64,000 nucleotides of DNA from Pseudomonadota bacterium (GCA_016704655.1 JADIZR010000001.1:62001-126000), one strand, 5' to 3'; shown: positions 35,979 through 46,077, counted from the stretch's first letter. Program-made: numbers and translations. Notes: a model not told the origin generated them from the sequence alone.

Positions 35979-36368
35979 ATGAGGCAGGCCACCGGCGGCA
36001 GCCGCACGTTCCTGTACGTGGCGGGGCTTACAACTTCGGTGCCGCACTGATCCTGGTCCTGCTGGCCCGCACCGCACCGCATCTGCTGGGGGTCGATATG
36101 CTGCACGCCAGTCAGCTGCTGTACGTGGATCTGGCGGCACTGCTGATCGTCGGGTTCGGCTTTGGCTACGTTCTTGGCGGAGTGGACCTGGCGCGCTTCT
36201 GGCCGTACGTCGCTCTCGGCGCCCTCTGCAAGGCAGGGGGTCGCCGTACTGGCGGGAGCCTACTTCGTCACCGGCAATGCGGGGCCGCTGGTGATGCTGC
36301 TCGCTGCCGGCGACGCCGTGTTCGCCCTCATTTTCATTCGCTTGCTGCGCGCGCATGCCGCAGGTTGA
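35979..36368 (+). CDS. Small four-helix membrane protein, two frameshifts
   Basis: From ATG 35979 the reading is MRQATGGSRTFLYVAG. After a slip in GGGGCT at 36023-36028 it continues YNFGAALILVLLARTAPHLL and then LGVDMLHASQLLYVDLAALL. After a second slip in the G run 36236-36240 it continues VAVLAGAYFVTGNAGPLVML and LLAAGDAVFALIFIRLLRAH. The two slips compensate and give about 129 residues with four hydrophobic segments. The family is not recognised with certainty. Continuity of the predicted helices across both slips argues for sequence error rather than decay. Confidence 0.6.
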
Positions 36369-36392
36369 GCATTGCTGAACGGAGTCGTCACG

Positions 36393-37340
36393 ATGAAGAA
36401 AACCGTCACAGTCTTTGCGGCAACGGGTGTCGCGGGCAGCGCCTGCGTCGAAGAGCTGCTGCGCATGCAGCAATTCAACGTCCGTGTGCTGCTGCGCAAG
36501 AGTGGCCAGCAGGAGAAGTCTTCATCCGGCGCCCTGCGCAGCGGCGACGACAAGCAGCAGCAGCGGAACGACTGGATGGCACGCGGCGTCGAGGTGAGGT
36601 CGGCCGACGTGACCGACCACGCCGAGCTGATACCGGCGCTGGAGGGTACCGACTACCTGGTGTCCTGCGTGCCGCTGTTCGCGACGGAGTCGCAGTACCC
36701 GTTGATCTGGGCGGCGAAGGAGGCTGGCGTCGAGCGGTTCGTCCCTTCGGAGTTCGGCTATATCTATGAGTGGGAACAGTTCTGGCCCACAGACACCGTG
36801 CACAAGACCATGTCGCGGCAGAAGGCGTTCATTCGCCGGATGATCGAAATGACGGGCATGGACTTCACCATCATCCCGGCGGGTCTGTGGCCCGAGTACT
36901 ACATGCTCGAACCGGTCGGCGTCATGGGCGACGGTGTGCAGAAGTTTTCATGGTCCACGGGACGTGACGTCGGCCGCATCATTCCCCACGTGCTCGCGCA
37001 CCCGGCCTCGCGCAATGCGATCTGCCCGGTGGCCGCGACGGCCTATTGCTCCTGGAACGAATTGCTCGACACCCGCGAGCGTCTGCTGGGTCGCGCGGTG
37101 GCACGCAATCACCTGAGTGCCGCACAGTGGCAGGCCGCTTACGCTGCGCAGCCTCCGGGCGCCCTCAAACACCTCCTGGCGATTGGTGTTGCGGCGACCG
37201 AGTGTCCCGAAGGCATGCCGCTGTGGGCGAACTGGAACGCCCTGCACCTGCCGGAGTTCAAGGGCACGCCGCTCGACGAACTGTTCCCCGGCTACATCGA
37301 GCCATTCGTCGCGGCGATGCAGGCTTCGCTGTCGAACTGA
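36393..37340 (+). CDS. NmrA-like / isoflavone-reductase-like NAD(P)-binding protein
   Basis: A 315-residue atypical SDR of the NmrA family. It begins MKKTVTVFAATGVAGSACVE with a G-x-x-G-type Rossmann loop. It then has TDYLVSCVPLFATESQYPLI, GVERFVPSEFGYIYEWEQFW and FTIIPAGLWPEYYM. The ATG at 36393 was chosen because the family starts directly at the first beta strand. It may reduce an enone or act as a redox sensor. It closes the second catabolic cluster and faces the LuxR-type regulator on the other strand. Confidence 0.8.
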   Translation: MKKTVTVFAATGVAGSACVEELLRMQQFNVRVLLRKSGQQEKSSSGALRSGDDKQQQRNDWMARGVEVRSADVTDHAELIPALEGTDYLVSCVPLFATESQYPLIWAAKEAGVERFVPSEFGYIYEWEQFWPTDTVHKTMSRQKAFIRRMIEMTGMDFTIIPAGLWPEYYMLEPVGVMGDGVQKFSWSTGRDVGRIIPHVLAHPASRNAICPVAATAYCSWNELLDTRERLLGRAVARNHLSAAQWQAAYAAQPPGALKHLLAIGVAATECPEGMPLWANWNALHLPEFKGTPLDELFPGYIEPFVAAMQASLSN

Positions 37341-37350
37341 GGGCGTCTGG

Positions 37351-40023
37351 TCACAGGTAACCCTGGCTGCGCGCCGCGACAATTGCCCCGGAGCGGTTCC
37401 TGCACTCGAGCTTGCGGTACATGTTGTGCAGGTGCCATTTCAGAGTGCCTTCGGACACGAACAGGGCAGCGGCGATCTCGCGGTTCGCGGCCCCCGTCTC
37501 CAGGTGCTTGAGGATGCGAAGCTCCTTGCGCGTCAGCGCCTCCTCGGCCCCTGCGGCAGTTTTTGCCGGGCCGCCCTTCAGCCACGATGGCACTTTCAGG
37601 CCTTCCTGCCCGCGCGCCGCGTGGTTCAAGGTGGCGACGATGTCGATGTCGTCCAGGAACACCCGTCGGTAGCCAAAGCGCTCACCAAGGTCGAGTGCCA
37701 CGCCCCAGGACTGCAGTGCCTCGGCGGTCCGGCCCGAACGGAGCAGCGCGGCCGCCTGCAGGATGAGCAATTCAACACGGCGGTGGTGAAAGCCCTTTTC
37801 CGTCGCCCTGACCAGCGCCGGGCCCAGCTGTGCAATCGCCATCTCCGGCTGCTCACTCATCAATAGCCGAGGCGCCACACGCGCGGCCTTGTCGGTGACC
37901 ATGCCGTAGTGCGGATAAATGGCGCGGTCGAAATCGTGAGTGCGTGCCAGCTCAAGCGCCGCCGGCAACTGCCCGAGCCGGCATAGCCAGATGCATTCTT
38001 CGCCGGCCAGGGTGACGCTCACGCGCGGCAGGCCACGTCTTTGTCCGAGCTTGCGTCCCAGCTGGAGTGCGGTGAGTCCTGCTTCTGCCTGACCGGAGTG
38101 AAACTGCAGGCGAGCCCGGGTCAGGTAAGTCAGCAGAAAGAAATCGGCGACGCCGCGGTCCTCGAGCGCATCCGGGGTCGATTCGATTGCCTGGCTGGCC
38201 GCGGTGGTGTTGTCGAATTCGTACAGGACGGCGGCTCGAACGGCCTGCTGGTACGCCAAATGCTCCGGGTGGCCGTAGAGTTTTTCCGTGATGTGCGGCA
38301 ATCCGGCCTCCGCCACGGCGAACGCTGCGCGGAAGTCGCCGCGCTTGAGCAGTAACAAGGCACGCAGGACCTTGGTCCACGACGTGCCAAAGACGCCGTT
38401 ATCAGCCTCCTGCAGTGCATCGGCGCGCGCGCAGTACTCGAGACCGGCGTCGATGTCCCCGGTCGTCTTGCAGGCGAAGGCGGCGACATTGTTGGCGTCG
38501 CCGCGGTAGCGGGCGCGTGCGTCCGGCCAGGCGTGAATCCAAGCCTCCGCCTGCGTGCGCAAGCTGGTGGCGTCGTCACGAAGTGCGCTCCACATGAGTC
38601 GCTGCAACGGCAGCGCGCAAAGCAGTTCCTGTACAGCTGACCGGTCCGCGCCGGGATCGTCGGCCAGTCGCGCTGCCAGCGCTTCGAGGTCGGCCAGTTC
38701 GCGCTCGAATCCCGCCGCGTCGCGTTGCGAGAAGGCGAGCGAGAACACATGGCTCAGGCGGATCAGCGGGTAGCGATCGAGGACTTCCTGGGGGATCAGC
38801 GGCATCCACCGCAGCAGGTTGGCGCCGTCCCCGCGGCGTTGCGCCGAGTCTTCAGCGGCCTTGAGCAGCCAGCGGCAGGCCAGGTCCCATTGTTGTGCCC
38901 GCACGGCGCAATCAATCGCGTCGTCGACCATCCCATGGTCGAACAGCCAGTGCCCGCCGGCGGTCAGGCTGGCATTGATGTCCGCGGTGTCTCGCGGGTC
39001 GTGACGACGCAGGTACTCACCCACCAGGTGATGGAAGCGGAACCAGCGGCCTTGCCGGTCGAGCGGGATCAGGAACAGGTGCCGGCGCTGCAACTCCGCG
39101 AACAGGATGTCCGGTGATCGCTGCGCCAGCGCCGTCGCCGCGAGCTCGCCACAGAAGCGGTCGAACTGCGCCAGTCGATGCACCAGTACGCGCTGTTCGG
39201 CGGGTAAGCGGCCAAACACGGCATCGCTGAGGTATTCGAGTACACCGCGCTCGGTCGTGGCGAAATCGGCAATCAACTGGCCGGCATCCGGCGTGTCGTT
39301 CAGCGCGAGGGTCAGCAGTTCCATGGCTGCCGGCCAGCCTTCAGTTTTTTCCAGCAGTCGTCCCAGCGCCGCGGGTTCGAGTGGGTGCGTCAGTCGCGTC
39401 GTGCAGAAGCTGCGTGCCTCGTCCCGGTTGAAGGCGAGGTCGCGCTGGTCGATCTCGAGCAACTGGCCACGCAGGCGAAGTTCTGCCTGCGGCCAACCTG
39501 CCGCCTGCCGGCCGCCAATGACGAAGCGAAGCTGGGAGCCGGCGTGGCTCAACAGCCACTCGACGACCCGCGACGCGTCCGGGTTGGTGATGACGTGTGC
39601 GTCGTCGAGGAACAGCACAATCGGCTGTTCTTGTGCGGCAAGCTTGAGACTCAGGCTTTCGAGCAGCACGGGAAGGTCGGTGGTCCGTGATATCTCGGTG
39701 ACTGCATCCGCCGCGAGCGTGGGTACACACTTGGCCAGCGCCCCGTACAGGTAGCGCAGCAGACGCGGCGGGTCGTTGTCGTTCTCGTCGAGGTTCAGCC
39801 AGGCCACGCAGGCGATGCGCGGCTCGGCGTCGGTCAGCGCAGCATGCCATTGCGCCATCAGCGTGCTCTTGCCGTAGCCCGTCGGTCCGATCACGGTCAC
39901 CGCCTTCACGGCGCCTGCAACCAGCGACTCCGGCACGGCGAGACGTGCCCGGGCCACCTGGACGCGCGCGCCCAGCTGGGGTTGGAATTTGCTTTCGAGC
40001 AGGCTTGGGCTGGGGTGGGGCAT
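37351..40023 (-). CDS. Large ATP-binding LuxR-family regulator (MalT-type LAL/STAND)
   Basis: An 890-residue regulator. The N-terminal STAND ATPase has Walker A GPTGYGKST at residues 46-54 and Walker B IVLFLDDAH. A long helical TPR-like sensor region follows. At the C-terminus is a LuxR helix-turn-helix: LTRKELRILKHLETGAANRE, then IAAALFVSEGTLKWHLHNMY. Start ATG 40023 was chosen (MPHPSPSLLESKFQPQLGAR) as in MalT relatives; the frame is open further upstream. It converges with the second catabolic cluster and probably activates it or the copper genes. A perfect inverted repeat lies just before its start. Confidence 0.9.
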   Translation of the reverse strand: MPHPSPSLLESKFQPQLGARVQVARARLAVPESLVAGAVKAVTVIGPTGYGKSTLMAQWHAALTDAEPRIACVAWLNLDENDNDPPRLLRYLYGALAKCVPTLAADAVTEISRTTDLPVLLESLSLKLAAQEQPIVLFLDDAHVITNPDASRVVEWLLSHAGSQLRFVIGGRQAAGWPQAELRLRGQLLEIDQRDLAFNRDEARSFCTTRLTHPLEPAALGRLLEKTEGWPAAMELLTLALNDTPDAGQLIADFATTERGVLEYLSDAVFGRLPAEQRVLVHRLAQFDRFCGELAATALAQRSPDILFAELQRRHLFLIPLDRQGRWFRFHHLVGEYLRRHDPRDTADINASLTAGGHWLFDHGMVDDAIDCAVRAQQWDLACRWLLKAAEDSAQRRGDGANLLRWMPLIPQEVLDRYPLIRLSHVFSLAFSQRDAAGFERELADLEALAARLADDPGADRSAVQELLCALPLQRLMWSALRDDATSLRTQAEAWIHAWPDARARYRGDANNVAAFACKTTGDIDAGLEYCARADALQEADNGVFGTSWTKVLRALLLLKRGDFRAAFAVAEAGLPHITEKLYGHPEHLAYQQAVRAAVLYEFDNTTAASQAIESTPDALEDRGVADFFLLTYLTRARLQFHSGQAEAGLTALQLGRKLGQRRGLPRVSVTLAGEECIWLCRLGQLPAALELARTHDFDRAIYPHYGMVTDKAARVAPRLLMSEQPEMAIAQLGPALVRATEKGFHHRRVELLILQAAALLRSGRTAEALQSWGVALDLGERFGYRRVFLDDIDIVATLNHAARGQEGLKVPSWLKGGPAKTAAGAEEALTRKELRILKHLETGAANREIAAALFVSEGTLKWHLHNMYRKLECRNRSGAIVAARSQGYL

Positions 40024-40029
40024 CGCAAA

Positions 40030-40049
40030 AACCTGACCAGGGTCAGGTT
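40030..40049. promoter_or_regulatory. Inverted repeat just upstream of the LuxR-type regulator
   Basis: AACCTGAC-CAGG-GTCAGGTT is a perfect 8-base inverted repeat with a 4-base loop, 7 to 26 bases upstream of the regulator's start on the - strand. It overlaps the place where its ribosome-binding site should be and lies in the 145-bp region shared with the divergent DUF2946 gene. It could be an operator for autoregulation or an mRNA hairpin that limits translation. Confidence 0.45.
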
Positions 40050-40168
40050 GGGTTCGGTGTAGCTGGAGCCTGGCGTACGTGCGCAAGGGCCCGCAACAAT
40101 GAACCCACGTGCTGCCGGGCCGCAAATTTTCCACCACAAGCGCGTGGTTGTTTGGTTAGACTCAAACG

Positions 40169-40573
40169 GTGAACAGGTCTCTCCAAGCACTGCGCTCGCA
40201 CCGGATGCTCCTGGCGCTGTTGCTGCTGCCAGGGCTCCTGATCCGTGCGGCAGTGCCGGCCGGATTCATGCCGGCCGTCGGGCAGGGCGCCGCCCTGACG
40301 ATGGCGATGTGCTCCGGTCAGGCGACCCAATCGGTTGTCGTACACCCCGATGGCAGCCCGGTACCTGCCGACCCGGGTCAGCGTTCCCCACAGCATCACG
40401 AGGCGCCGTGCGTTTTTGCGGCGACTGCGGGCGGTCCACCGCCACCCTTGGCCGCGGCGCTTGTCGCGGCGCCGACGTTGCCTGCCGACACTGCTCATCC
40501 TGTATTCGCTGCGCCCATCGCGCGACCCGCGATTCGAGCGCACGCTCCTCGCGCACCTCCCGCGCTCGTCTGA
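40169..40573 (+). CDS. DUF2946-like exported protein
   Basis: A 134-residue protein beginning at GTG 40169: a basic start, a hydrophobic segment (MLLALLLLPGLLIRAAVPAG), then GFMPA, MCSG and an HH pair, followed by a proline/alanine-rich tail. This resembles DUF2946 proteins, which are found beside copper-related TonB receptors. The location directly before an OprC-type receptor agrees. It is probably membrane-anchored or periplasmic and may help in copper handling; the mechanism is unknown. Confidence 0.6.
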   Translation: MNRSLQALRSHRMLLALLLLPGLLIRAAVPAGFMPAVGQGAALTMAMCSGQATQSVVVHPDGSPVPADPGQRSPQHHEAPCVFAATAGGPPPPLAAALVAAPTLPADTAHPVFAAPIARPAIRAHAPRAPPALV

Positions 40574-40685
40574 TCGTCTCCGACTGCGGATCGCTCCTGC
40601 CCGTGACCTGTCACGGCAGCAGGCGCGACTGCGTCGGCCAGTCCGGATATCAGTCGAGAACTACCTGTCCCTGGGAGGACGCGAG

Positions 40686-42783
40686 ATGAGCGCTGTTGCA
40701 ACAGGAGTGCGCCTGGCACTCCGTTCGATCATTCCTGTGGGGGCCGCGACGCTGGCCCAATGCCTTGTATCTGCCACGGTCCTGGCCGCTGCGGCCAGCG
40801 ACGTATCGTCCACTCGAGAACTGGAGCAGGTCGTCGTCACGGCGCCCCGCATGACCGCACCTCTGCTGGTGGTCACGGATCCGAAGCAACCGCGCCAGCC
40901 GTTGCCAGCCCACGATGGGGCCGATTACCTCAAGGCGATCCCCGGCTTCTCCGTCATCCGCAAGGGCGGCACCGACGGCGACCCGGTGTTCCGCGGCATG
41001 GCGGCCTCGCGCGTCAATCTGCTCATCGACGGGCAACAGGTGCTCGGTGGCTGCGGCATGCGCATGGATCCACCTACGGCTTATGTTTTCCCTGAAGCCT
41101 ACGACCGCGTCGTCGTCATCAAGGGGCCGCAGACTGTGCTGCAAGGCCCGGGCAATTCCGCCGCGAGCGTGTCGTTCGAGCGCAGCGTCAAGCGCTTCAG
41201 CGAGCCCGGCGCCGTCGGCACGGGCAGTGTGCTTGGCGGCAGTTTTGGACGCACCGACCTGGTGGGCGACCTGCGACTCGGGACGCCTGACGTGTATGGC
41301 CAGTTGACCGGCACGCGTGCCGAGTCTGACGACTACACGGACGGTAACGGCAACGAGGTGCATTCGCGTTACCTGCGGTGGAGCGGCAATGCGGCGCTCG
41401 GCTGGACGCCTGACGAACGGACGCGACTGGAATTGAGCGGTGCGTTGAGCGATGGCGAGGCCGCTTACGCCGATCGCGCGATGGACGGCGTGAAGTTCGC
41501 GCGCGACAACCTGGGCCTGCGGTTCGAGCGACAGCTGGCCGGCCCCCACGTGCAGGCGATCGAGGCCCAGGCGTACTACAACTACGTCGATCACGTCATG
41601 GATAACTACAGCCTGCGCGATTTCTCGCCTTCCACGACGATGCCGTTCCAGTCTGTCTCGAATCCGGATCGAGAGACGACAGGTGGCAGGTTCACGGCGG
41701 ACCTGGCGTTCGGCGAGCGCATCACGGCCACGGTCGGCGTCGACCTGCAGGAAAACCGCCACACGCTGCGTTCGACCATGAACGAATCGATGATGCCGTT
41801 CGAGGAAATGAAGCGCGCGGAGGACGGGCGTTTCCGCAACGCCGGAGTGTTCGGCGAGCTGACCCTGGCGGCAGGCCCGTCCGGACGCGTCATCACCGGA
41901 CTGCGGATCGATGACTGGTACGCGCAGGACTCGCGCGAGATGCTGCGGGTCGGCATGGCAGCAGTGCCAAATCCCACGGCGGATGAGGAGCGCAACGCGA
42001 CCCTGTTTGGCGGGTTCGGCCGCTATGAGCGCGACCTTGCAGCGGGACCATTCACCGTCTTTGCCGGTCTCGGGCACGTGGAGCGTTTTCCGGACTACTG
42101 GGAGCTTCTCGCCGCGGGCAAGGAGACTGCGTCCGGCCTCAGCGCATTTCATGCGCGTCCGGAGAAGACGACCCAGCTGGATACGGGCCTGCTCTATGAA
42201 TCGTCGCGTGCGGCGTTCTCCGTATCGGCGTTCTACAGCGAGGTCCAGGACTACCTCCTGATCCAGTCGAACTACGCGAAGGGCATGCGGCGCACGACGA
42301 TTACGCGCAATGTCGACGCCAGCACCTGGGGAGGCGAGGCGGACGCAGTGTATGCGCTGCTGCCTTCGCTCAAGCTTACCGGCACGCTGGCCTATACCCG
42401 CGGCCGCAATGAGACTGATGCGGCGCCTCTGGCACAGATGCCGCCTCTCGAAGCGCGGCTGGGTCTCGAGTTCTCGCGTGCCGAGTGGTCTGCGGGTGCG
42501 CTGCTGCGCGCTGTCGCGGAGCAGGATCGCTACGTCGTCAACCAGGGCAACATCGTCGGTCAGGACCTCGGTCCCACGGCTGGTTTCACGGTGCTGTCGC
42601 TGAACGGCGGTTGGCGCCCACGCGCGGGTGTCCTGCTCACGGCCGGCGTCGACAACCTGTTCGACCGGGCCTACGCCGAGCACCTGAGTCGGGGCCGGTG
42701 CCATGGTGTCGGGCTACGTGCAAACGACCCAGGTCAACGAACCCGGGCGAACTCTCTGGTTCAAGCTCAACGTTGCGTACTGA
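40686..42783 (+). CDS. TonB-dependent copper receptor (OprC-like), one frameshift near the end
   Basis: An outer-membrane beta-barrel receptor of about 698 residues. After a signal peptide comes LEQVVVTAPR (TonB box region), a plug domain with GGTDGDPVFRGMAASRVNLL, and the segment LGGCGMRMDPPTAYVFPEAY, whose CGMRMDPP is typical of copper receptors such as OprC. The last strand is restored if one G is removed from the run at 42691-42694, giving GYVQTTQVNEPGRTLWFKLN and a terminal aromatic (VAY). The start is ATG at 40686 after GGGAGGAC. Probably intact in the organism. Confidence 0.87.
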
Positions 42784-42790
42784 CGCGCCT

Positions 42791-42955
42791 TCAGAACACC
42801 AGCCACGCGGAGGCGATGACCAGGCCCCAGAAAGGCACGACGCACGCGAGGCCGTAGGCCAGGCCGCGCACGAATCCCAGCGAGTCGTCGGCGTCAGCCG
42901 GTGCCGGCGACTCGACTGGGCAGATGATGGCAGGTGAATCGCCGTCGTTATCCAT
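42791..42955 (-). CDS. Small single-span membrane protein, 54 residues
   Basis: The - strand frame from ATG 42955 to the stop at 42791 encodes an acidic, cytoplasmic-looking N-terminus (MDNDGDSPAIICPVESPAP) followed by one long hydrophobic helix (YGLACVVPFWGLVIASAWLV). It converges with the copper receptor, ending 8 bp from its stop. The amphipathic-then-membrane design and clean convergence favour a real gene, but no family is recognised. Confidence 0.55.
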   Translation of the reverse strand: MDNDGDSPAIICPVESPAPADADDSLGFVRGLAYGLACVVPFWGLVIASAWLVF

Positions 42956-43048
42956 GGCCGCAGCGTGCTGCGTGCCGGGCTGTCGGTCGCGGCGAATATC
43001 GAGCCTCTTTGCGCAGATTGGGGCGCGTCAGGGCTCCAGGGCAACTGT

Positions 43049-44488
43049 TCAGTTCAGCGCCGCCGGCAAGTCGAGCAGCCGATCGATGACGTCGTCCGCG
43101 GAATAGCTGGTGCGACCCGCAGGCACGAACTTGAACACCTGCGACGCGTCGTCACCGGCCGTCACGATGGCAGGTTCGAGTTCGCCGTCGTGACGCACCT
43201 GGCCGAAGTCGACGGCCGCTACCAGCCCGTTGCAGAGGCACTTGCGACCGAGCGTTTCGGCTTCGGTGCCGCCTTTGCGCAGGAAGTCCTCGAGCGGCTC
43301 GCCCGGACAGCGGTAGCCCAGGCTGCCGTCCGACTCCCGATAGGTCTGCCGCAGGTAGCCGAGGTCGCAGATACGCTCGCGGCTTTCGAAAACGTTGGCG
43401 TCGGACACGGTGCCCGGCACGCTCAACACCTTGAACGGAAATCCCGTCGGTGAGGCATGCGGATCGGTGAAGATCGCGAGCTGGCCCGCGCGGCTGGCCG
43501 CGATCACAGACTCTTTCAGCTCCGCGGCCAGGCCGGATTCGTCGCAGAAAGCGAATGCAGTGCCCACCTGGATGCCGCTCGCACCCAGTTCCAGGGCCTG
43601 CTGCAGCCGGGCGGCGTCGCCGTACGACCCGGCCAGCCAGAATGGCAGTCCCAGAGCTCGAATCTGCTCCAGGTCTGGCGCATCGCGCGGTCCATAGACC
43701 GGCTCGCCTTTGTCATCGAGAACTTTCGCGCCACGGGGCGGAGCATTGTGACCCCCCGCGCTCGGGCCTTCGACGACGAAGCCGTCGACCCGTCCATTGC
43801 TCTTGCGCACGAGAGTGAGTGCCAGCGTCGAAGACGAGATGATGGCGAGGAATTGCGGCCGCTGCAGGGGGCGGACGGCGTCGCCGAGAAAGCTGCGCGG
43901 ATCAAAGCGGCTGACGAACTTCTCGCCAGGCAAGGCACCCGCCACATCCAGCGGCAACTCGGCAGGCTCGCCGGCCGCGAAATGATCGAGCACGGCCGGT
44001 ATCGACCGGGGAATGCCGGCACCCATCAGCACGTAGTCGACGCCCGCCAGCATCGCGCCGTACAGGGTCGCGAGATTAGGCAGCTGCACCTTCTCGAGCA
44101 GGTTGATGCCCACCTTGCCGGTGTGCCCGGTTTTCGCGAGATGCACCTCGGCGAAGTTGCTCAGCACGATCAGGTCGAGCAGTGCCCTCGGCATCTTGAG
44201 GGTCGGCACCGCTTTCGACTTGTAGGCGGCGCCCCGAGTCTTGCCGCCCTCGACGTAATGCCGCTCCCAGACGCGTCGAGCGATCGCCGGCACCGGGAAC
44301 GCATCGAAGGCGGCACGCAGGTGGCCCCCGGGATCGCCCATTTGCAGGCGCCGCGCGACGATTGTGTCTATCCCCGTGCCGGAGACGACACCGAGTTGAC
44401 CACGCAGGGCGACGGCTCGCGCGAGTCGCCACGACGAGACGGCGACTCCCATGCCGCCCTGGATGATCCGGGGTAAGGGTGCGTTCAT
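43049..44488 (-). CDS. Nitronate monooxygenase / PfaD-like FMN protein
   Basis: A 479-residue TIM-barrel flavoprotein. It begins with PRIIQGGMGVAVSSWRLARA, the 2-nitropropane dioxygenase/PfaD start. It then has VDYVLMGAGIPRSIPAVLDH, VVEGPSAGGHNAPPRG (with the His of the FMN/substrate site), LAGSYGDAARLQQALELGAS and IQVGTAFAFCDESG. It is longer than ordinary nitronate monooxygenases (about 320-380), having a C-terminal extension with several cysteines (RCPGEPLEDF, KCLCNG). Function in detoxifying nitronates or in enoyl reduction is possible. Confidence 0.85.
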   Translation of the reverse strand: MNAPLPRIIQGGMGVAVSSWRLARAVALRGQLGVVSGTGIDTIVARRLQMGDPGGHLRAAFDAFPVPAIARRVWERHYVEGGKTRGAAYKSKAVPTLKMPRALLDLIVLSNFAEVHLAKTGHTGKVGINLLEKVQLPNLATLYGAMLAGVDYVLMGAGIPRSIPAVLDHFAAGEPAELPLDVAGALPGEKFVSRFDPRSFLGDAVRPLQRPQFLAIISSSTLALTLVRKSNGRVDGFVVEGPSAGGHNAPPRGAKVLDDKGEPVYGPRDAPDLEQIRALGLPFWLAGSYGDAARLQQALELGASGIQVGTAFAFCDESGLAAELKESVIAASRAGQLAIFTDPHASPTGFPFKVLSVPGTVSDANVFESRERICDLGYLRQTYRESDGSLGYRCPGEPLEDFLRKGGTEAETLGRKCLCNGLVAAVDFGQVRHDGELEPAIVTAGDDASQVFKFVPAGRTSYSADDVIDRLLDLPAALN

Positions 44489-44626
44489 CGGCGCACCCTA
44501 ACAGCTGGGGTGCCGGCAGGGGAGGGGCCAGTACAAATACTGACTGTTAATTTGCAGAACGACCGTGGAGCAACGGTTCGCTCCGGTTGGCAGCCTGCGA
44601 AGCGGGTGTCAGTCTGGGCAGTGACT

Positions 44627-45600
44627 CTAAAAGGTGCGTCGCAGACCCAGCACGAACACGATGTCCGGCGACGCACTGATCTGCAGGTCCTCGCTGAAGC
44701 CGAAATCAATCGCCCAGCCGGTGTCCGTCCAGTAGCGCCCACCGAGCGTGAGCACGACAGCGTCGCCATCGAGATCCGTGCCGGTATCCAGCACCGCCGT
44801 GTTCGCTTCCAGTTGCGCGGTGAGTTCGAGGCTGCGCCAGGCTTTCCACGTGGTGCCCGCGAGCAGCGACCCCGCGAAGTCCTGCTGCAGGTCCGCCAGC
44901 ACGTCGCCCTCGCCGAGCCATACGACACTTGCCTGCCCGAACAACTGCCAGCGCTCCGACACCTCGCGCTCACCCGCCAGGGAGAGGGCAATGTCCACCG
45001 CACCACTGCCCGTCAGGTCCGCGGCCTGGCCCGTGGGAACCTTGATCGTCAGCCACGTCGCCACTGCGCTCTGGTCGGACGCGGTCAGCTGGTAGCCGAA
45101 GGGGGAAGGTCGGCGAGTCCTGACGATTCATCGTCGACCCGCAGCAATGTCGATTCACCGAAACGGTATTCGATCAGCAATTCATCTTCTGGCAGCCGGT
45201 TGCGTGAGCCGTTTGGCAGGTTGAACAGGTCATGCCAGCTCTCCACCAGCGAATCGAGCGAGCCACCACTCAGTTGCCGCCACGCCAGTTGACCCTGCAC
45301 GGCAAAGCGCTCGCCCAGGGCGTGTTCTGCCTGCACGCGCACTTCGAACACTTCGCCATCGAGCGTGTAACTGCGCTGGTCCGTCGTGTCCGTCGTGGCG
45401 ATATTGCTCCAGTTGACGGTGGCGCCGAGGCTGCCGGAGCCAGCTCCCGGCAAACGCGCAGCGAGTGGCAGCGGCAGGCCGTACAACGCCACGAGGGGAT
45501 GCTGATTGCGAGTCAGGATGGGATCGGCATGCGCCGCAGCAACCTGTGCAAGACAGATCAGCGCGCTCGCCCAGACGGAAAGACGGCCAGCTCGTCGCAT
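44627..45600 (-). CDS. DUF3187 family outer-membrane-type protein, one frameshift
   Basis: A protein of about 324 residues with a signal peptide (SVWASALICLAQVAAAHA). The DUF3187 pattern is clear: NQHPLVALYGLPLPLAARLP, LDSLVESWHDLFNLPNGSRN, and WLTIKVPTGQAADLTGSGAV after the slip. One base is missing in the run at 45101-45105; adding it joins SSGLADL to GYQLTASDQSAV. The C-terminal GLRRTF with a final aromatic fits an outer-membrane barrel. The function of DUF3187 is unknown. Confidence 0.82.
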
Positions 45601-45711
45601 GACGATATGTCCTGCTCGCGACGGCAGTCGCGCGGGCCTGCCATCCTACGTGGAATTCGAGCTGAAATCGGCGCAGAATCCAGAGGACGATGGCGTTCAG
45701 GAGATGAAGCC

Positions 45712-46020
45712 ATGCGAATGGAAGTCCGGGTCCACGGCAGCGGCGTTTCCGACGAGCTGCGCACGATCGTGTATCACGAGACCGAGCGGCTGGCCCAGGC
45801 GCTGCGGCGCCGCATCAACACCATCAGGGTCGACTTGTGCGAGGTGCCGGGTGCGAACCCGAGCGGGCACCATGCGCGTTGCCAGGTCGACGTGCTCTTC
45901 GACGACGGTTCGAGCGTGGTGCAGGTCGACGAGGAAGACGATTTCGAGCATAGCGTGACGGAAGCGTTCGTCAAGATCCTGTGCAAGCGTCGCCAGGCCA
46001 GTTCACCGCGGCACAACTAG
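45712..46020 (+). CDS. HPF/RaiA-family ribosome-associated protein
   Basis: A 102-residue protein with the small alpha/beta S30AE-like pattern: MEVRVHGSGVSDELRTIVYH, then RRINTIRVDLCEVPGANPSG and CQVDVLFDDGSSVVQVDEED. Members bind the 30S subunit and stall or dimerise ribosomes in stationary phase. The ATG at 45712 is preceded by AGGAG. The gene stands alone between two - strand genes, so it is probably controlled by its own promoter. Confidence 0.7.
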   Translation: MRMEVRVHGSGVSDELRTIVYHETERLAQALRRRINTIRVDLCEVPGANPSGHHARCQVDVLFDDGSSVVQVDEEDDFEHSVTEAFVKILCKRRQASSPRHN

Positions 46021-46077
46021 CGATCCGCCGGCGCGGGGCCGCTGAAGCGACGGGCGCGTCGCGCCTTTGGGTGGCCG

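Noticed and set aside
40133..40148. ACCAC-AAGCGC-GTGGT inverted repeat before the DUF2946 gene
   Set aside because: Arms of only five bases in GC-rich DNA are expected by chance.
40650..42704. 684-codon frame antisense to the copper receptor
   Set aside because: Shadow frame with no recognisable domain; the + strand encodes a clear OprC-type receptor.
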